This document shows positions 32,701 to 46,353 of a stretch of 64,000 nucleotides of DNA, one piece after another. This DNA is from Cenococcum geophilum 1.58 (Eukaryota > Ascomycota > Dothideomycetes > Gloniales > Gloniaceae): positions 1 to 64,000 of the forward strand of contig KV748194.1 in NCBI GenBank assembly GCA_001692895.1. Direction: 5' to 3'. Numbering within the stretch: the first letter of the stretch is position 1; every line of letters starts with the position of its first letter. Made by a program: the position numbers and the translations under genes. Below the pieces are notes generated by a model. It worked only from the letters and a program-made list of their open reading frames with translations, was not told the DNA's origin and did no database searches.

Positions 32701-33130
32701 GAAGATTCCTAAGAGACTCTATATCCGTAAGAGGTAAGGGGGCAGATATATAAGCGTGGTATGGGTAAATAAAGCTACTAAACGCGTAAATATTAATAGA
32801 GAAGGAGAAGAAGAGGGCTCTATATTATAGAATTAAAATTATAGTAGGCCTTTCTATATAAAATTAGAAGCCCTATATAAGCTAGGAGCTAATATAGGCA
32901 TAAGAATAGCAAAGGGTTAGAAAATAGGATTATTAAGGCGACGATAAGGTCAAAGGCGCGCAATAAGGACCTCTATACTAACCTAGTACTAACCTAGGCC
33001 TTAAAAACGCGTCTAAAAAGTAGGGGCCACCACTAAAGGGGGGGGGTAATATTTAGACGATATGTTACGGACCTTAAGGGGTCGTGCGTAACCTAAGGTT
33101 ATACCAAGCTTAACCCAGACCTCCAATACC

Positions 33131-36100
33131 TATCACATATTAGGGGGGCTGATTTAGCGCGGTTATAACCCGGGTTAATACGAGGTTAGGGCTACCCCTG
33201 CTAATAACGCACCCAAACCCCGTACAAGGTCGCGTAGCGACCGCCCCCAAGTACTTTCGCACGCGATTTTAGGCAAAAAGGTATATAATTTGTGTTAAAT
33301 CGGTACTTCTAGACGGTCGCGTAATGTTACTCTAAATTTACAACACCTAAATGGGCTCTATTCCTATATTAAGGCGTCTTAGTTACTATAGTGCAGTCCT
33401 ATATTAAAACGTCTCAATTACTAGAGTATAGTCCTATATTAAGGCGTCTTAGTCGCTGCGGTATAGCCCTATATCAAGATATCTTAATTACTAGAGTATA
33501 TAGTCCTATATTAAGGCGTCTTGGTTACTACAATGTAGTTCTATATTAAGACGTCTTAGTTACTAGTAGAGTCCTATATTAAAGCGTCTTAATTACTACA
33601 GTAGTCCTATAGTAAAATAGTATTATATATATATATATATACTGCTTAATATAGAGCCTTTCCCTCTCTTTCCCTCCCCCGTCTAGTAGTTAGATATTCT
33701 TATAAAGCTAATTTAAAGAACGCCAGCCTCGTAGCTGTTCTAGCTAGTTAATAGCCTATCTCTTATCTCTTGCCGTACCGTCTTCTATACGCCATCTTAT
33801 ATCCTTAATTATCCTATAGCGACGGCTATAGAATATAGCCTCGCCGTTAACCCGCTAGTATACCCCCTAGCAGTAATTAAGAGCTTTAATTAACGGCCTA
33901 CCTGCTAGCCCTAAAGTCCACTTAGCCTAGAGCTAGAATACTAAATTACCGCCCCAAAGTATCTTATATTTCCTTGGCGGCGCCTATAAGTTAAGAATAA
34001 ATAGGAGAGGTTAAGCGTTAGCTTACGGCAGTTACTATAGGGGTATAGTAGACGTTATAGTAGACGTTATAGTAGACGGCTAAGTAGGCTCTGCGGTAGT
34101 AGATAGTTAAGGACCTCTTAATATCTCTTTAGGGGTTAGATATATAGAAGAGGGTTTATCTAAAGATAGAATCTGGCCGTTAATATATTTAGGAATAGAT
34201 ACGGGTATAGGTATAAGTATAGGTACGGATATAGGTACGGGTACAGGGCCGTTTAAAGATGGATGTATGGACTCTGTAGGCCCTATTTAGATACCCGTCT
34301 TCCCTTACTAGATCTATATAGGTGCAAATAATGCTAATGACCTTTTTATCTCGCTAAGGCGTTCTAAGATCGTCTATATATATAATTAAACCCCCTTTAT
34401 CTCTAAGATCGCAGCCTTATGTTTTAGCTTAGCTACGGCCTTATAGGTGGGCTAGTATTTCCGCATTATTATCTTATCTAGCGTAACTACGCTAGCTAGT
34501 AAGCTTTTTACCCGCGTAGTAAACCTCTAGTACTCCTTATAGCTAAAAAGGGAGTCCTTTTATAGGGGGTAGAGCGGGAACTGCTTGCGTAAGATTACTA
34601 AGTCCTATAATAGGATTACCCTAAGCGCGCGGAGGAGGCGTAGAAATCCTAAGCCTATAAGGTTAAGCTATACAACCTTATTATCGGCCTTCTCTAGGTA
34701 GTAGGTCTCTATATATTTTAGCCAGACGTCGGTCTTAGGCCATATCTTTAAGTAGAGGGCCTCCTCTAGCACCTCTTATATATAGGGGAAAAAGTAGCCT
34801 TTTTCTTCCTTTAGGAAGCTGGCGATCGACCGTATAAACACGCGAGGTAGATAGCTAAGGTAGGCTCCTATTATTACGTCTATATTCCAGCGTCCAGCCT
34901 ATCTAATTTAGGTCTCCTTAATACCGCTAAGCTCGGCGTGCCAGACGCTCTGCTTATAGGCGCTATAGGTCTTCTCCTTTAAGTAAATTCCTACCCCCTA
35001 GAACATCTTCTTATTCCATTTAAATTACGTATAATAGCTTAACGGCCGTTGCGGTACTTTAATACTACTAAGGAAGACGTATAGGTTATAGTAGTCCTCT
35101 AGCTACCAAAAGGATAAAAAGCTCTTAGCGCCGTCCTTACCCTAGCGGTTAAAGAAGTAGAAGGCTATTATAGAGAAAGGGTAGAAGATAGGGTTAGTAT
35201 TACGTATATAGCCTATATACTTAACCTTACCGTATTAATTCTGCTTCCCCTATATTATTAACATAATTATATACGGCGCTAGCTTATTTAGTTTAGGCCC
35301 TTTATTCTCTAGTTTAATAAAAATAAGGTTAGCAAGCTAAATGTCCCGTCTACTCTTACCCTAGGTAATAGTAGTATAGCCTAAAAAATAGGTTAGAAAA
35401 CGGTAGCCGTAAATACTCTATATAGACTATAATATATAAACCTAATAAATGCTTAGCCGTAGTTTAAAGGTAAGACTTAACTAAACCCGGTATCTTAGAG
35501 CCCGTCTTCTAGCACTAAGTAATCGCCTTTTTAAGCCCTTTAATGTTATAGCCGCTAGTAATTATAAATAGGCCTTAATTAATAAAGTTAATATATTAAA
35601 TCCGGTCCTTATTATAGCGGACGCTATCTAGTACTGCTAAGAGCTTCGCCCCCTATAGCGGCTATAAGGTCTTACCTTCTAACTACTATATATAGAGCTT
35701 AGTAATAGCGGAGACGTAGCTATTTATAACTAAGTATTAAACAGTCTCGTTAAATAGGGCGTCTAGGGCCTCCTTATCCTATATCTTTTCCTCCTTTATA
35801 GCTTCCTCCCCTGCGGCTGCGGCTACCCCTACGGCTATCTTTCCCCTTAGCAGCCCTCCTGCGGTTATCTTCTACCTCTTCTTCGCCCGCTTACTATCTT
35901 TCTACATCTCTTTCCATTTTAACTTCCATTTTTAATAGCCAGCGGCCCGCAATTCTTAATTAATAACTTACTACTCTAAAAATAAGTAAAGCTTATCTTC
36001 CGTTACCTAGGCGCCGTCCATATTACCTTCTAGTCTCGTATACTAGTCCTCCCACTCTTTCTACTTTAGCTTATACGCCCTTATAGTATTCTTTAAGCGC

Positions 36101-36636
36101 TAGGCCTTATAAATATCCTATAGCCGTGCTATTTAGGCCTTAAATTCGTTCTAGAGGCTATAGGGGGAGGAGACTAGGGGGGCTTCCGTAGTAGACTATA
36201 GGGTAAGAAGATTCCTAAGAGACTCTATATCCGTAAGAGGTAAAGGGGTAGATGTGTAAGCGTGGTATGGGTAAATAAAGCTACTAAACGCGTAAATATT
36301 AATAGAGAAGGAGAAGAAGAGGGCTCTATATTATAGAATTAGAATTACAGCAGGCCTTTCTATATAAAATTAGAAGCCCCACGCGAGCCAAAAGCCAGCG
36401 CGGGCACGAAAACAGCAGAGGGTTGGAAAATAAGATTGTCGAGGCAACGATGAGGTCGAAGGCGCGCGACGAGGACCTCCATACTAACCCAGTACTAACC
36501 TAGGCCTCAAAAACGCGTCCAAAAAGTAGGGGCCACCACCAAAGGGGGGGGGTAATATTTGGACGATATGTCGCGGACCTTGGGGGGTCGTGCGTAACCC
36601 GAGGTTATGCCAAGCCTAACCCGGACCTCCGATACC
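33131..36636 (-). mobile_element. Crypton, copy 2 of a head-to-tail pair
   Basis: About 3.51 kb, same orientation as copy 1 and collinear with it throughout. The right junction reads gatacct (36631-36637). Differences from copy 1 are mostly C/T and G/A. The final 250 bp (about 36380-36636) are unRIPed, while the matching tail of copy 1 at the inner junction is RIPed. The array at 33350-33605 corresponds to the one in copy 1. Confidence 0.87.
33650..36200 (-). pseudogene. Crypton tyrosine recombinase, copy 2
   Basis: Same layout as the gene in copy 1: N-terminal part near 36050-36150, Ndc10-like centre about 35100-35750 and GCR1-like end about 34500-34620. It is also broken by many RIP-type stops. 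Stops lie at partly different places from copy 1, so RIP hit the copies separately after duplication. Confidence 0.8.
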
Positions 36637-36834
36637 TTTGGATATTCAAGCCATCGACCGACCTGAACGTGGAGAAATTCTACCAATCATGATCGCGGAG
36701 CCGATTAGATGGTCGAGGTCGGCTGGTGCCACAGCCACCACAAGCACTCAGCCGTTCCCCGAGCCACCACAAGCATTTAGCCGCAGCCTAAACTCTGCGC
36801 AGCATAGCGCCATATTTTGCATCTTGGAGCCTAA

Positions 36835-37583
36835 GGGGCCGTTCGGTTGCAACTCCATATTCAATATGGAGGCTCCATATTTAACCGAAATGGAGCTCAA
36901 ATCTGAATATGAGGTTGTCGTTCGGTAAATCTGACGACTTTTGAATATGGAGCTCCTCCATATCGGTAAGCGCGTCAAATTTGCAAGCTATACTATATAC
37001 AGTAGTTGAAATGGGGTTCTTGGCACCATTTCAATATGGAGCTTCGAGCTCCAGTTCCATATTCCATATTAATATGGAGCTCCCACACACGCGCTAAAGT
37101 AATGACTTCTTGTGATATGGCAGCCCCATACGCCCCGATTGTAATACTGCAGTCGCATTTGCAAGCCTTATATAACGTTATTATCTTAATCTTTGTGATC
37201 GTAATAAGCTTGTTTTCGGGGCGTCGCAGGCGTCGCAGTAACCCCACCACGGCTCGTACGGGAAGTAGGCAAAGATGTAGGAAACGTCGATCGCAGAGAG
37301 GGCGTTGGCCCGAGGAGGAGGCTCCATTACTACACCAGAGTAGGGAGTCGCGATAGAGGCCTGGTGGCAGAATGGGGGTCATTCAAATCGCTCACTGATG
37401 GCAATCACGCATTATGCGAAGTCAAATATGGAGCCTCATATGGAGCCTCACCGAACAATCGACTCAATTACATATTCAAATGAGCCACGGTAGTAGCCGC
37501 CACTAATTACAAACGGGTGACACTAAAAGGCACACGGATTGACAGATTATGAATATGGAGGCGATTTGCAACCGAACGGTCCC
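36835..37583. mobile_element. PIF/Harbinger-like MITE, 749 bp
   Basis: The inverted ends are GGGGCCGTTCGGTTGCAA (36835) and TTGCAACCGAACGGTCCC (to 37583), flanked by TAA on both sides (36832-36834 and 37584-37586). A 3-bp TWA duplication and a GGGxCxGTTCGGTT terminus are typical of PIF/Harbinger MITEs. Subterminal aatatggag and ctccatatt words recur many times near both ends. No transposase is seen; frames at 36993-37382 are short and unrecognised. It is not RIPed. Confidence 0.9.
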
Positions 37584-37586
37584 TAA

Positions 37587-38219
37587 CATTACTCCTGGTC
37601 TCGGTTATGATGTCGTGGTTCCAGTTTTGGGGTACCCAAATGCCAAGGCTGCCAAACTCTATTTTTATCAAAGGGGACACTTTCAGAACCCGGCAGAAAT
37701 AGACGATAACCTGCTACCCCAGTCGGAACCTTCGATCAAAACCGCCCTGCACGTCCTACATAATCATCATCGCGTATATTCCTTAAGTGGCCCTAAATGC
37801 CAAGTTTGTGGCTGTCGGCCTGTGGTGGTCTCTTTGCTATTGGGGTCGAAAACTGACTTGGCTAAGCCGCTCCGAACCGTTGTCGCCACGTGCTCTGCGC
37901 TAGCTACCTAGGCGGCGGCTGGATCCGCCAGTCGGCATCTTTAGACACAGGCGCAACATCTCGAACAACGAACAATCAAGTCCTCACCCGTCCCTCTACT
38001 CTCGATCCACATGCCCAGCACCTTGCCTAGCTGCGATTCTGGAAGCATCCGGTACCCGCGCACTCCCCCGATGTCTAGCTCCGCCGTCGTCCGCGAATGG
38101 CTCGCCAATCTGCTTGCATCGCCCCGTCCGTCCTAAAAGCGCGCCTATAGCCCTTCCCAACAGGCACTACAACCCAAGCGACGTTAACCGCTCCGGCCTA
38201 CGAATATAAACCGTCGCTT
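37587..38219. other. UnRIPed intergenic DNA, no gene recognised
   Basis: GC-richer than its surroundings. A plus frame (37549-37911) overlaps the MITE end and has no recognised domain. Composition switches to RIPed at about 38200, marking the edge of the recombinase element. Confidence 0.45.
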
Positions 38220-38829
38220 ACTATGGCGGAAGGATAATACGGGCAATGACCCCCGACTAGGCAAGCTTAGTGTAGTAAAAACAATATATGTCGGATAAGG
38301 GCGATATAGAGGAGAATGCTGTCTTAGTGGACAACGCGATAATACCATCACCCCATCCTCTATTTATCTAATACTAGCCTAAGCACCTCCGCATAATCTG
38401 GGAAGTTTAAGTTAAAGCTAGTAATGAGTCCGGCTAAGATCTTGTAGGTTAAACTAGTATCTATATATTAACTAGCAGCAATACTAAGGCTTTAATATAA
38501 TTTCTACGCTTTTTATACTTAACGTTAACCGTAAGCTAAGACAATTTAAATATATAAAAACTTTCTATATACGCCTGCCTTATTATTATAATTTAAGTAA
38601 AATATTTTACTAACACCCAACTTCTAATCCTTCTTTTTAGTAAAGTTTTCCACGCCGCCTAACTAACCTATTTATCGGCTTGTTGTTATCTAGATAGTTA
38701 TTAGCGTCCCTATTCTCCTTTTAGTATTATATCTAGTAATCTAGCCTTTATAGAGGTCTGGGTTAGGTTAGATTAGCTCTATAAAAGTTATAGAGATTAT
38801 ATAGGCTATTTTTAAAGTTGGCTGCGTTA
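38220..38829 (-). pseudogene. DUF3435 recombinase relic: chromodomain end and 3' flank
   Basis: At 38700-38829 the minus strand reads NAANFKNSLYNLYNFYRANL, the C-terminal half of a chromodomain (family form xxASNFKNAPHKLxEFHxxxPxxPGPP). The first half is at 46785-46870, beyond the inserted gypsy element, which split the domain with a CGTTA duplication. 38220-38640 is RIPed non-coding sequence, probably the 3' flank of the same element. Confidence 0.75.
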
Positions 38830-39255
38830 TGTTACGGACGCTTTAAGTACGATGTTATGACTACTTGGGGAAGAGTTAGAAGAAGCTAGTTGGTTAATAT
38901 AAGCACGGTCTAGGATGGAGCCGATAGAGCTATGTAACGAGGAATAGTAACCGAGGTTATATAATGTAATCTGTATAATCTATATAATCTACGTAATCCG
39001 CGATAGAGCAGATAGAGTACACGTTTATTATATATAAGAAGGATTTTATAGGAGTACGGTTGTGTATTTAAGGACCCTTAGTCCCTACCTAGATAGTTCC
39101 TTTCTTATAGTGATTCTCAGAATATAATTAGAGTTAATCTATTAGGCAACTACTCCACCAGTTGTTATTATATTGTTAACTATTATCTTTATATTTTCTA
39201 TACACCTAGCCTATTAACGAGCCTATTGTAGTTTCTGCTACAAGGTTCCGTTATA
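38830..39255 (+). repeat. 5' LTR of the 38830 gypsy element
   Basis: 426 bp, aligned end to end with the 3' LTR. Less RIPed than the 3' LTR. Confidence 0.93.
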
Positions 39256-42200
39256 TAATTACTACTATAGTTATAGTATTAAATACAGTAAGTTAAATAA
39301 TATGCTACTAAAAGCAGCCACCATAACGCCATTGACGGCGGCAACTACTTTAAGGTTAGGTAACGACACTAGTATAGTAGATACTAATTTATAGTAACCT
39401 ATAACAATTGGATAACTATAAGAGATAGTTAACTAGTTAATAGAAAATAATGTGACGTTGGAAAATAGGATTAACGGGATAGGTGTAGTAAAGGTTAAGT
39501 TACTATTAATCGAAAGATTCTTAGGAGAGAAGTTAAAGCTTAAAGGATTCCTTACGCAAATGCACTTTAAGGTTGCGTAAAAAGGAGTAAAGCTGGTAAT
39601 ACCTATAGATTAAATAGCGTATACGGGATTATTCTTAATAGGAAGAGCACTTAAATGGTTTAAGCTTTACCTTACGAAAATCTAGGTAAATGGAATAACG
39701 ACTGCAAACTAAGAGGTATAGTTTATGTTCTTAAGCTAGAATAGATTCGTAGAGCGACTTATATAAATGTTTGGAGACCTAAAGGCAGTAACTATAGCGG
39801 AAAGAAAACTCTAAGATATTATATAATAAACCTCAGCAATTAAATACACAACGCAGTTCTAGACGTTAGCGACGTAAGTAGAGTGGAATAATAGGGCGCT
39901 TATAGCACAGTATAAATAAGGACTTAAGGCTAAAGTCTAGGACGTAATTATCCTAATAGAAGATGCGGACACCCTAAGGGAACTAATAGATTAAGCAATT
40001 AAGATTAATAATTAGATCTACTAAAGGGAATAGGCTAAGAGAGGTTAGGATAGAGTTCTATAGTTATATAAGGCATAGAGTACGCAATAACTAAAGCTAA
40101 GTTAAAAACTATAGTATGGCGTAGAGCTAATAGACCTAAGTAGTACTAAAGAAGCCTATAAGAGATAGAGTAAACGACTATAGAAACCTAGAGGATAAGG
40201 ATCAAGTAATTAGAGGTTTAGGGAGTAGAGGCTAAACTAGGAATCTTAATAGTAGAAGACGTTTAGGCGGACTCTATAGTAAGAAAAATGGTTTAAAAAA
40301 GGAGCTTATATAAATTGCGGAAAACAGGGTTATTACGTTAGAGACTGTAGAAGTAGGTAGAGTTACTATATAGTAAAAGGGACGAGACCAGTAGACGATA
40401 TATACGTATAAAGGGATAATAATATGCTGCAAGGAACAAAAGAATATTTAATTAAAAGTTTCGCGTTTTATTATAATAACGTATACCAAATTTATAAGGA
40501 CGCTAAGTACGGCGCAAGCTATTAGCTATAGGAGCTATATTTAGCAGAATGTAAAAGAACTAATAAACTAGCTCGCAAATCGGATATTAAGGTCGATAAA
40601 TTTAATAAAGGCGAAGCATTTCGTAATAATAAGGCAACAGAAGCGGTTTACTAGGAACACGTAGCTATTAGAGATATTATACTAGAGGTAGAGGATAATT
40701 CCACTATAGAATAGGGAATATTAGTAGGGATTAAGACCCTACTAGACACGATATCTATCGCTTCACGAGATGTAAGAGAAGTAGGATAGCGAGCCATTTT
40801 GGCACTTAATAAAGGCAAAAGGCTAAAAGCTTAAGACTCTTAAGACAAGATACAAGACGACTAAGATTCTTAAGATAAGATGAGGCAAGCTTAAGGACCT
40901 ACAACGGACGATAACCGATAGAGCAGAGTAATGGCTTAGTTTAGTAATATATAAATAAGCTTAGGACGAAGTTTCCTAAAGGTATAAGACTCTTAAGATA
41001 AGATAAGTAAGATTTAAGACTCTTAAGACGAGATAAAAATACTAAGTAAGCCTAGTTAGACTAAGGCTAGAGCTAAGCTTAAGTTAGAAGTAAGCTTAGG
41101 ATTAAAGAATCTAAGGGACTAAAGATTTAGAGTATGAATAAGGGAACCTATAAATAAGAGGCGAGAGGCTTCTTTATAGATTAGAGAATCTATAGCGCAA
41201 ACAGCGATTAGACTAGGAGACAGGTATATAGACCTAAAAGACTTACTAGGAGAACATAGTGTTCGGCCTAAAGATTAAAAGTTAATACTGGGATTAAGAA
41301 GTAAGACGACTTTAAGGATTAATCTACAAGACGTAAACTAAAAGAAACTATAGAAGAATTTAGGTAAAGAATTATCGCATAGCAAGAATAGAAACTAGAT
41401 AAGAGATCTAGTATATTAGGACGTATAAGGGATAGAGCGCCAGTATAAAGAATTACTAATAGGCTAAGAATAGGTATACTAAAAGCCAAGTAGCTTACCG
41501 AACTAGAAAACGAAGAGGATTTAGGAATTCTTACTAGGTTTGAAGAACGATATATAAAAGGCTATTATAACGTAGTAATAAGAAGATACTTTCTTATGGA
41601 TAAGCCGTATATACTCTAATAGCTATACTAAAGGTAGTATAAGCAGCAACACAATAATAAGTAGGAAGATTTCTATATATAGTTAGATGAAAAAGTTATC
41701 TAAAACTACCTAATTATAGAAAAGGCTATAAGTTATATTAAAGGAGCCTTAATTATAATATTAAAAGATTTAGAGGAATAATTAGAGGATTAAAGAAGTG
41801 AGAGGCATATCTTAGTATCTGTGAATAAAGTCGCAACGTTTAGATTAGTACGATAAAGGTTTAAACTTAAAGATAAAGATAAGTTAAGAGTTAACCCAAA
41901 GCACCTAGTACACTACACGCTATTATAGATCGCATGCGTGGACGATATATGCAAAATATATAAAAATCTAAAAGAAAAGAATTGGAAATACCCTATAAGG
42001 ATATACTGGATAATAGATAAGCGATAGTATAAGAATGCTAAATATATATACGGATAGCATCTAGCAAAGAACCAAGAGGAAGGAAACTTAACACTTTAAC
42101 TAGAAAGATTCCTTATAGAAGAATGCTTAGATAGATGATAGTAGTAGGAATGCCTAGAGAACATGTGTTTATAGTATATTAAGGATAAGAAGTGAACTAG

Positions 42201-45200
42201 GCATTGGCCGAAGAGTAAGCTAAGTGCATAAGAATTAAGCAGCTAATAGTTAGGAAAAGTAGAGGCCTACGGGACTAAAGGGAGCTAGTAGTAAAGCCTT
42301 AGACCCTTAAAGGAATTTAAGGATAATACCTAAATTTATAAATTAAATGGCAAGATTAGTAGTTTGAAGCGTTAATAGATAGTAGAGTAACGCGAAACCA
42401 TATCTTACTAATAGTAGTTAAGAGAATAGGGTTACCTTATAGATAGAAGGAGTAACCTTATCTATTAGTTACAATTTTAGGAGATCTAATAGCCTATAGA
42501 GGAGGGATTATTAACCTTAAAACAGGACCTATTTAGATAACTATTAAAGGGAGATAAATTAAGATGTCTTTTAATATCCTACTATTGGGACGGGATGCCT
42601 TAGTTATAGGAATATAATCTAAGGATCGATTAGATTATAGGTTAAGTCGATATTAGGGATACTTAACGCCACAGGATACGATAACAGGCTAAGTTAGTAT
42701 AGTACTAAGTCGAAGCGATATATAAAGAGACTAAGCGAGGCTTAAGTTATATACTAAAGAGATACTATAAGTATGGTAAGAAACTATGGTTACTAGAAAG
42801 TGAAAAGCTATTAAAGTATATAGTATGGAACTATAAGATAGAATTAGAGCTAGGGATAAGTCTAAAGTTCTTTCTAATCTATAAGCTTACTAAAGAAGAA
42901 AATAGAGCACTAAAAGAGTTTATCTAGGAAAATTTACGAAAGGGATATATTAGACTATCGCAGTTATTAGCGGAATATTTAGTACTATTCGTACCAAAGA
43001 AGAATAGTAAATTAAGGCTGTGTATCGACTATAGATAGTTAAACAGCATTACTAGAAAGGATAGGTATCCTTTACCCTTAATTAGCGAAATTTAGGATAG
43101 GATAGGCAACGCGCAAATCTTTATAAAGATAGATCTGAGATAGGCGTACGATTAGATTAGGATTAAGGAAGGCAATAAATAGAAGGCAGCCTTTAGGTTA
43201 AAGGAAGAACTATATAAACTATTAGTTATACAATTCGGGCTTATAAACGCACTAGCAACGTTTTAGAAGCGTATTAATAATATATTAGAAGAATACTTGG
43301 ATGAATTTGTTATAGTATACCTTAATAATAATATTATTTACTTAATAACTAAGGAAGAACATGGAGAATACGTTAAATGGGTCTTAAAGAGACTATAAGA
43401 AGAACAGATGCTAGTAGCAATTAAGAAATGCGAGTTTTTTACCAGGAAGACTAATTTTATTAAATTTATTATTAAACTAGGCCAACTTAGTATAGATTTA
43501 AAGAAGATTGAGGCTATAGTAAATTGGTAAGAACTAGAGAACGTTACGCAGTTAAGATTGTTTCTAGGGTTTTGCAATTACTATAGAAGGTTTATAGCGC
43601 AATAGTTAAAGAACACTAAGCCATTTACGTAATTAATAAAGAAAGAAGAACTATAGGTATGGGGAAAAGAATAGTAAGAGCTATTTAGGAAAGTTAAGGG
43701 ATTGTTTACCCAGGAGCTAGTTCTTAAGATCTATTAACTAGGACTAGAAACGGTTATAAAAACGGATACATTAGACTATATACTAGGGGCGTGCTTTATA
43801 TAGAAATATTAAGACGGATAGCACCTAGTGGCATACTATAGTCGAAAGATAATACTACTAGAGTTAAACTATGACATCTATAACAAGGAGTTGCTAGGTA
43901 TAGTTATAGCACTTAAGAAATAGAGAGCATTCTTATAAGGTATAGAGAAACTATTTATAGTTAAAACGGATTATAAAAACTTAATAGGATTCTTAATAAC
44001 AAAGGAACTTAACTAGAGATAGGTTAGATAGGCAGAGATGCTTATAGAATACTATTTCGAGATTTAGCATACTAAGGGTACAGACAACACGTAAGTAGAT
44101 GCTCTAAGTTAAAAAGCTAAACTATAAAATAACGAAAAGCCATTAGGGGCTTTACTATGAAAAGATATAGACGGATTGATTAGGTATAATTATCTAAAAA
44201 TCGCAGTAATATAGGAAGAAAAGATCTACAAGACACTAGGAAGCTTTTAGGTATAAAGAATTCTAAAGGTATAGCTAGAAGATCTATAGACGAATATATA
44301 CGAAAATTAAGAAGTAAAGTACATCCTAAGAAGCATAGCTAAGTAATTTGTGGAAGAGTTCTATAAGGGATTAACTTAAGGACACAATGGAGCTACGGGC
44401 TTAGTGTTAAGACTCTAGGAGGAGTATATTATTAATAGAATCTAGGGCTTAGCGCGAAAAGTTATAAAAAAAATATCTAGATTGCTAAAGAAATAAACTA
44501 ACGAGGCATAAGCTATATAGAGGGCTATAACCTATTAAAACACCAGAAAGATTATAGGAGGTTATATTATAGGACTTTATTATTAAGTTACTAAAGTTAA
44601 GAGACCCTATTACCGGATAAGATTACGACGTAATCTTAGTAATAGTAGATAAGCTTACGAAGTGGGGATACTTTATAGCATATATAGAAGAAATATCAGC
44701 GGAAGATATTGCTAAAATTTATATTAAAGAAGTATTCGTAAGATATAGGGCACTAAGTAAGATTATATCGGATAGAGATCTAAGATTCGTAGTAGTATTT
44801 TAGGAAGTATTCTTGGCAGAGCAAGGGGTTTAAGTAGTAACTTTTACTATATATTACCCGCAGACAGACGGTTAAATAGAAAGACTAAATTAGACACTAG
44901 AATAGTATCTAAGGCATTATATTAATTATACATAGAATAATTAGGTATCGCTATTACCAGTTATATAGTTTGTATATAATATAACACCTTAAGAAGGAAT
45001 AGGCATATTACTATTTAAGGCGAATTATAGATATAAGCTAAAAACATTATTATTACCATAATAAGCGAAGAAAACGAGTAGCATAGCTAAAGAAAGGATA
45101 AAGACGTTAATAAATCTTTATGTAGACCTTATAGGATTAGTAAAGAAAGTATAAGAGAGAATAAAAAAGTACTATAATATTAAGAGATCTAAGGGACCAG

Positions 45201-46336
45201 ATTTTAAGGAGGGAGATAAAGTATAACTACTATACAAAAATTTTAAGAGTTGACGATTAAGTAAGAAATTGGACTATGTTAGACTAGGACCTTTTAAAAT
45301 TATATAGAGGATTTCACCAGTTATGTTTAAGTTAAACCTACTAGCCAAAATAAAGATCTACCCTATACAGCATATTATAATGCTAGAGCCAGTATATAGG
45401 AATGTTAAGCCACCAGTTTATAAAGCAGACACGTATAAAGGACAGGAAGAAGACAAATGGTAAGTTTTAAAGATTATTAGTTATAAGGACGTTAACGATA
45501 AAACATAGTATAAGGTTAAGTAGATAGGCTATACTAAGACTACCTAGAAGCCACTAAAAAACTTAAAGAACGCTATAAGAAAGGTATAGGAGTATTAGAA
45601 AAAATTAGGTTAGGTAGTATTAATAAAGAAGGATTACTAAAGAACGAGTTACCTAAGGGGGACTTAAGAAAAGCAGTTACCAAGCTACTCGGATTTATTT
45701 CCTTCTCTATTAGGAGAGAATCTGTTCTTTTATCGCTAAGTTCCTATAAACCTTATTCTACTAGTTTTTACTTCTTAGAATGGACCTTTTTATAAACCTT
45801 CTTAAGACGGATTAACTAAGCGGACGCTATAAGATAAGACTTAAGGGCTTGTTGCTAAGTATCGGTAGCCTCCCGTTCTGTATTACGGAAATGGCGTAAC
45901 TCCGCTAGAGTAATAGATAGTTTATTATCTAGCTACGTAGTAGCAGATTAAATATAAAACCCTAAGATAAGTTAATTAGGGAGCCAGACAACTATTAGGA
46001 GTAATAGGTCGCGTATATTTAGTATTAGAGATAAAGCGAACGTTATAGGACAAATAAATATTTGCTTTAGTACACTCTAAATAAAAGGACAGTTATCGCG
46101 AAGATGGACTTGCTAACGTAATATAAACCAACCCCCCTTTCAAATAACGAGAATATAGAGATGGCATAATCTCACTAAGAGACAGTATCGCAGCTATAGT
46201 GCGAACACGATAAGCAGTTAAAGACAAAGAAATTGCTTTAGGTATAATAAGTAACAATATTAACTAAATTAATTAGACGGATATTACACCTCTAGTAAAC
46301 AACTTAGAGATATTAGAAATCTTCAAGGATAAAAAT

Positions 46337-46353
46337 AAAGAGGAGGGAGATAG
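46337..46353 (+). other. Polypurine tract
   Basis: aaagaggagggagatag immediately precedes the 3' LTR, the usual plus-strand primer position of LTR elements. Confidence 0.75.

Larger units (their letters stand above)
29591..33130 (-). mobile_element. Crypton, copy 1 of a head-to-tail pair
   Basis: About 3.54 kb. The left junction reads gatatct (29585-29591) and the junction with copy 2 aatacct (33125-33131). Both copies start tatcacatat followed by a G-run. It holds a tyrosine-recombinase gene on the minus strand and a short tandem array near its low-coordinate end. Cryptons move as circles through a tyrosine recombinase and need no TIRs or classic target duplications; a head-to-tail pair fits integration of a circle next to a resident copy. 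The first 160 bp are unRIPed, the rest strongly RIPed. Two undetermined bases are at 31626 and 31628. Confidence 0.85.

Noticed and set aside
29591-36636. LTR retrotransposon with 3.5-kb direct repeats
   Set aside because: Each repeat holds a recombinase gene and there is no gag, RT or internal region between them; the Crypton pair explains the structure.
43338-43577. Minus-strand 79-codon frame
   Set aside because: It is antisense to the reverse transcriptase region of the gypsy element, which explains the open frame.
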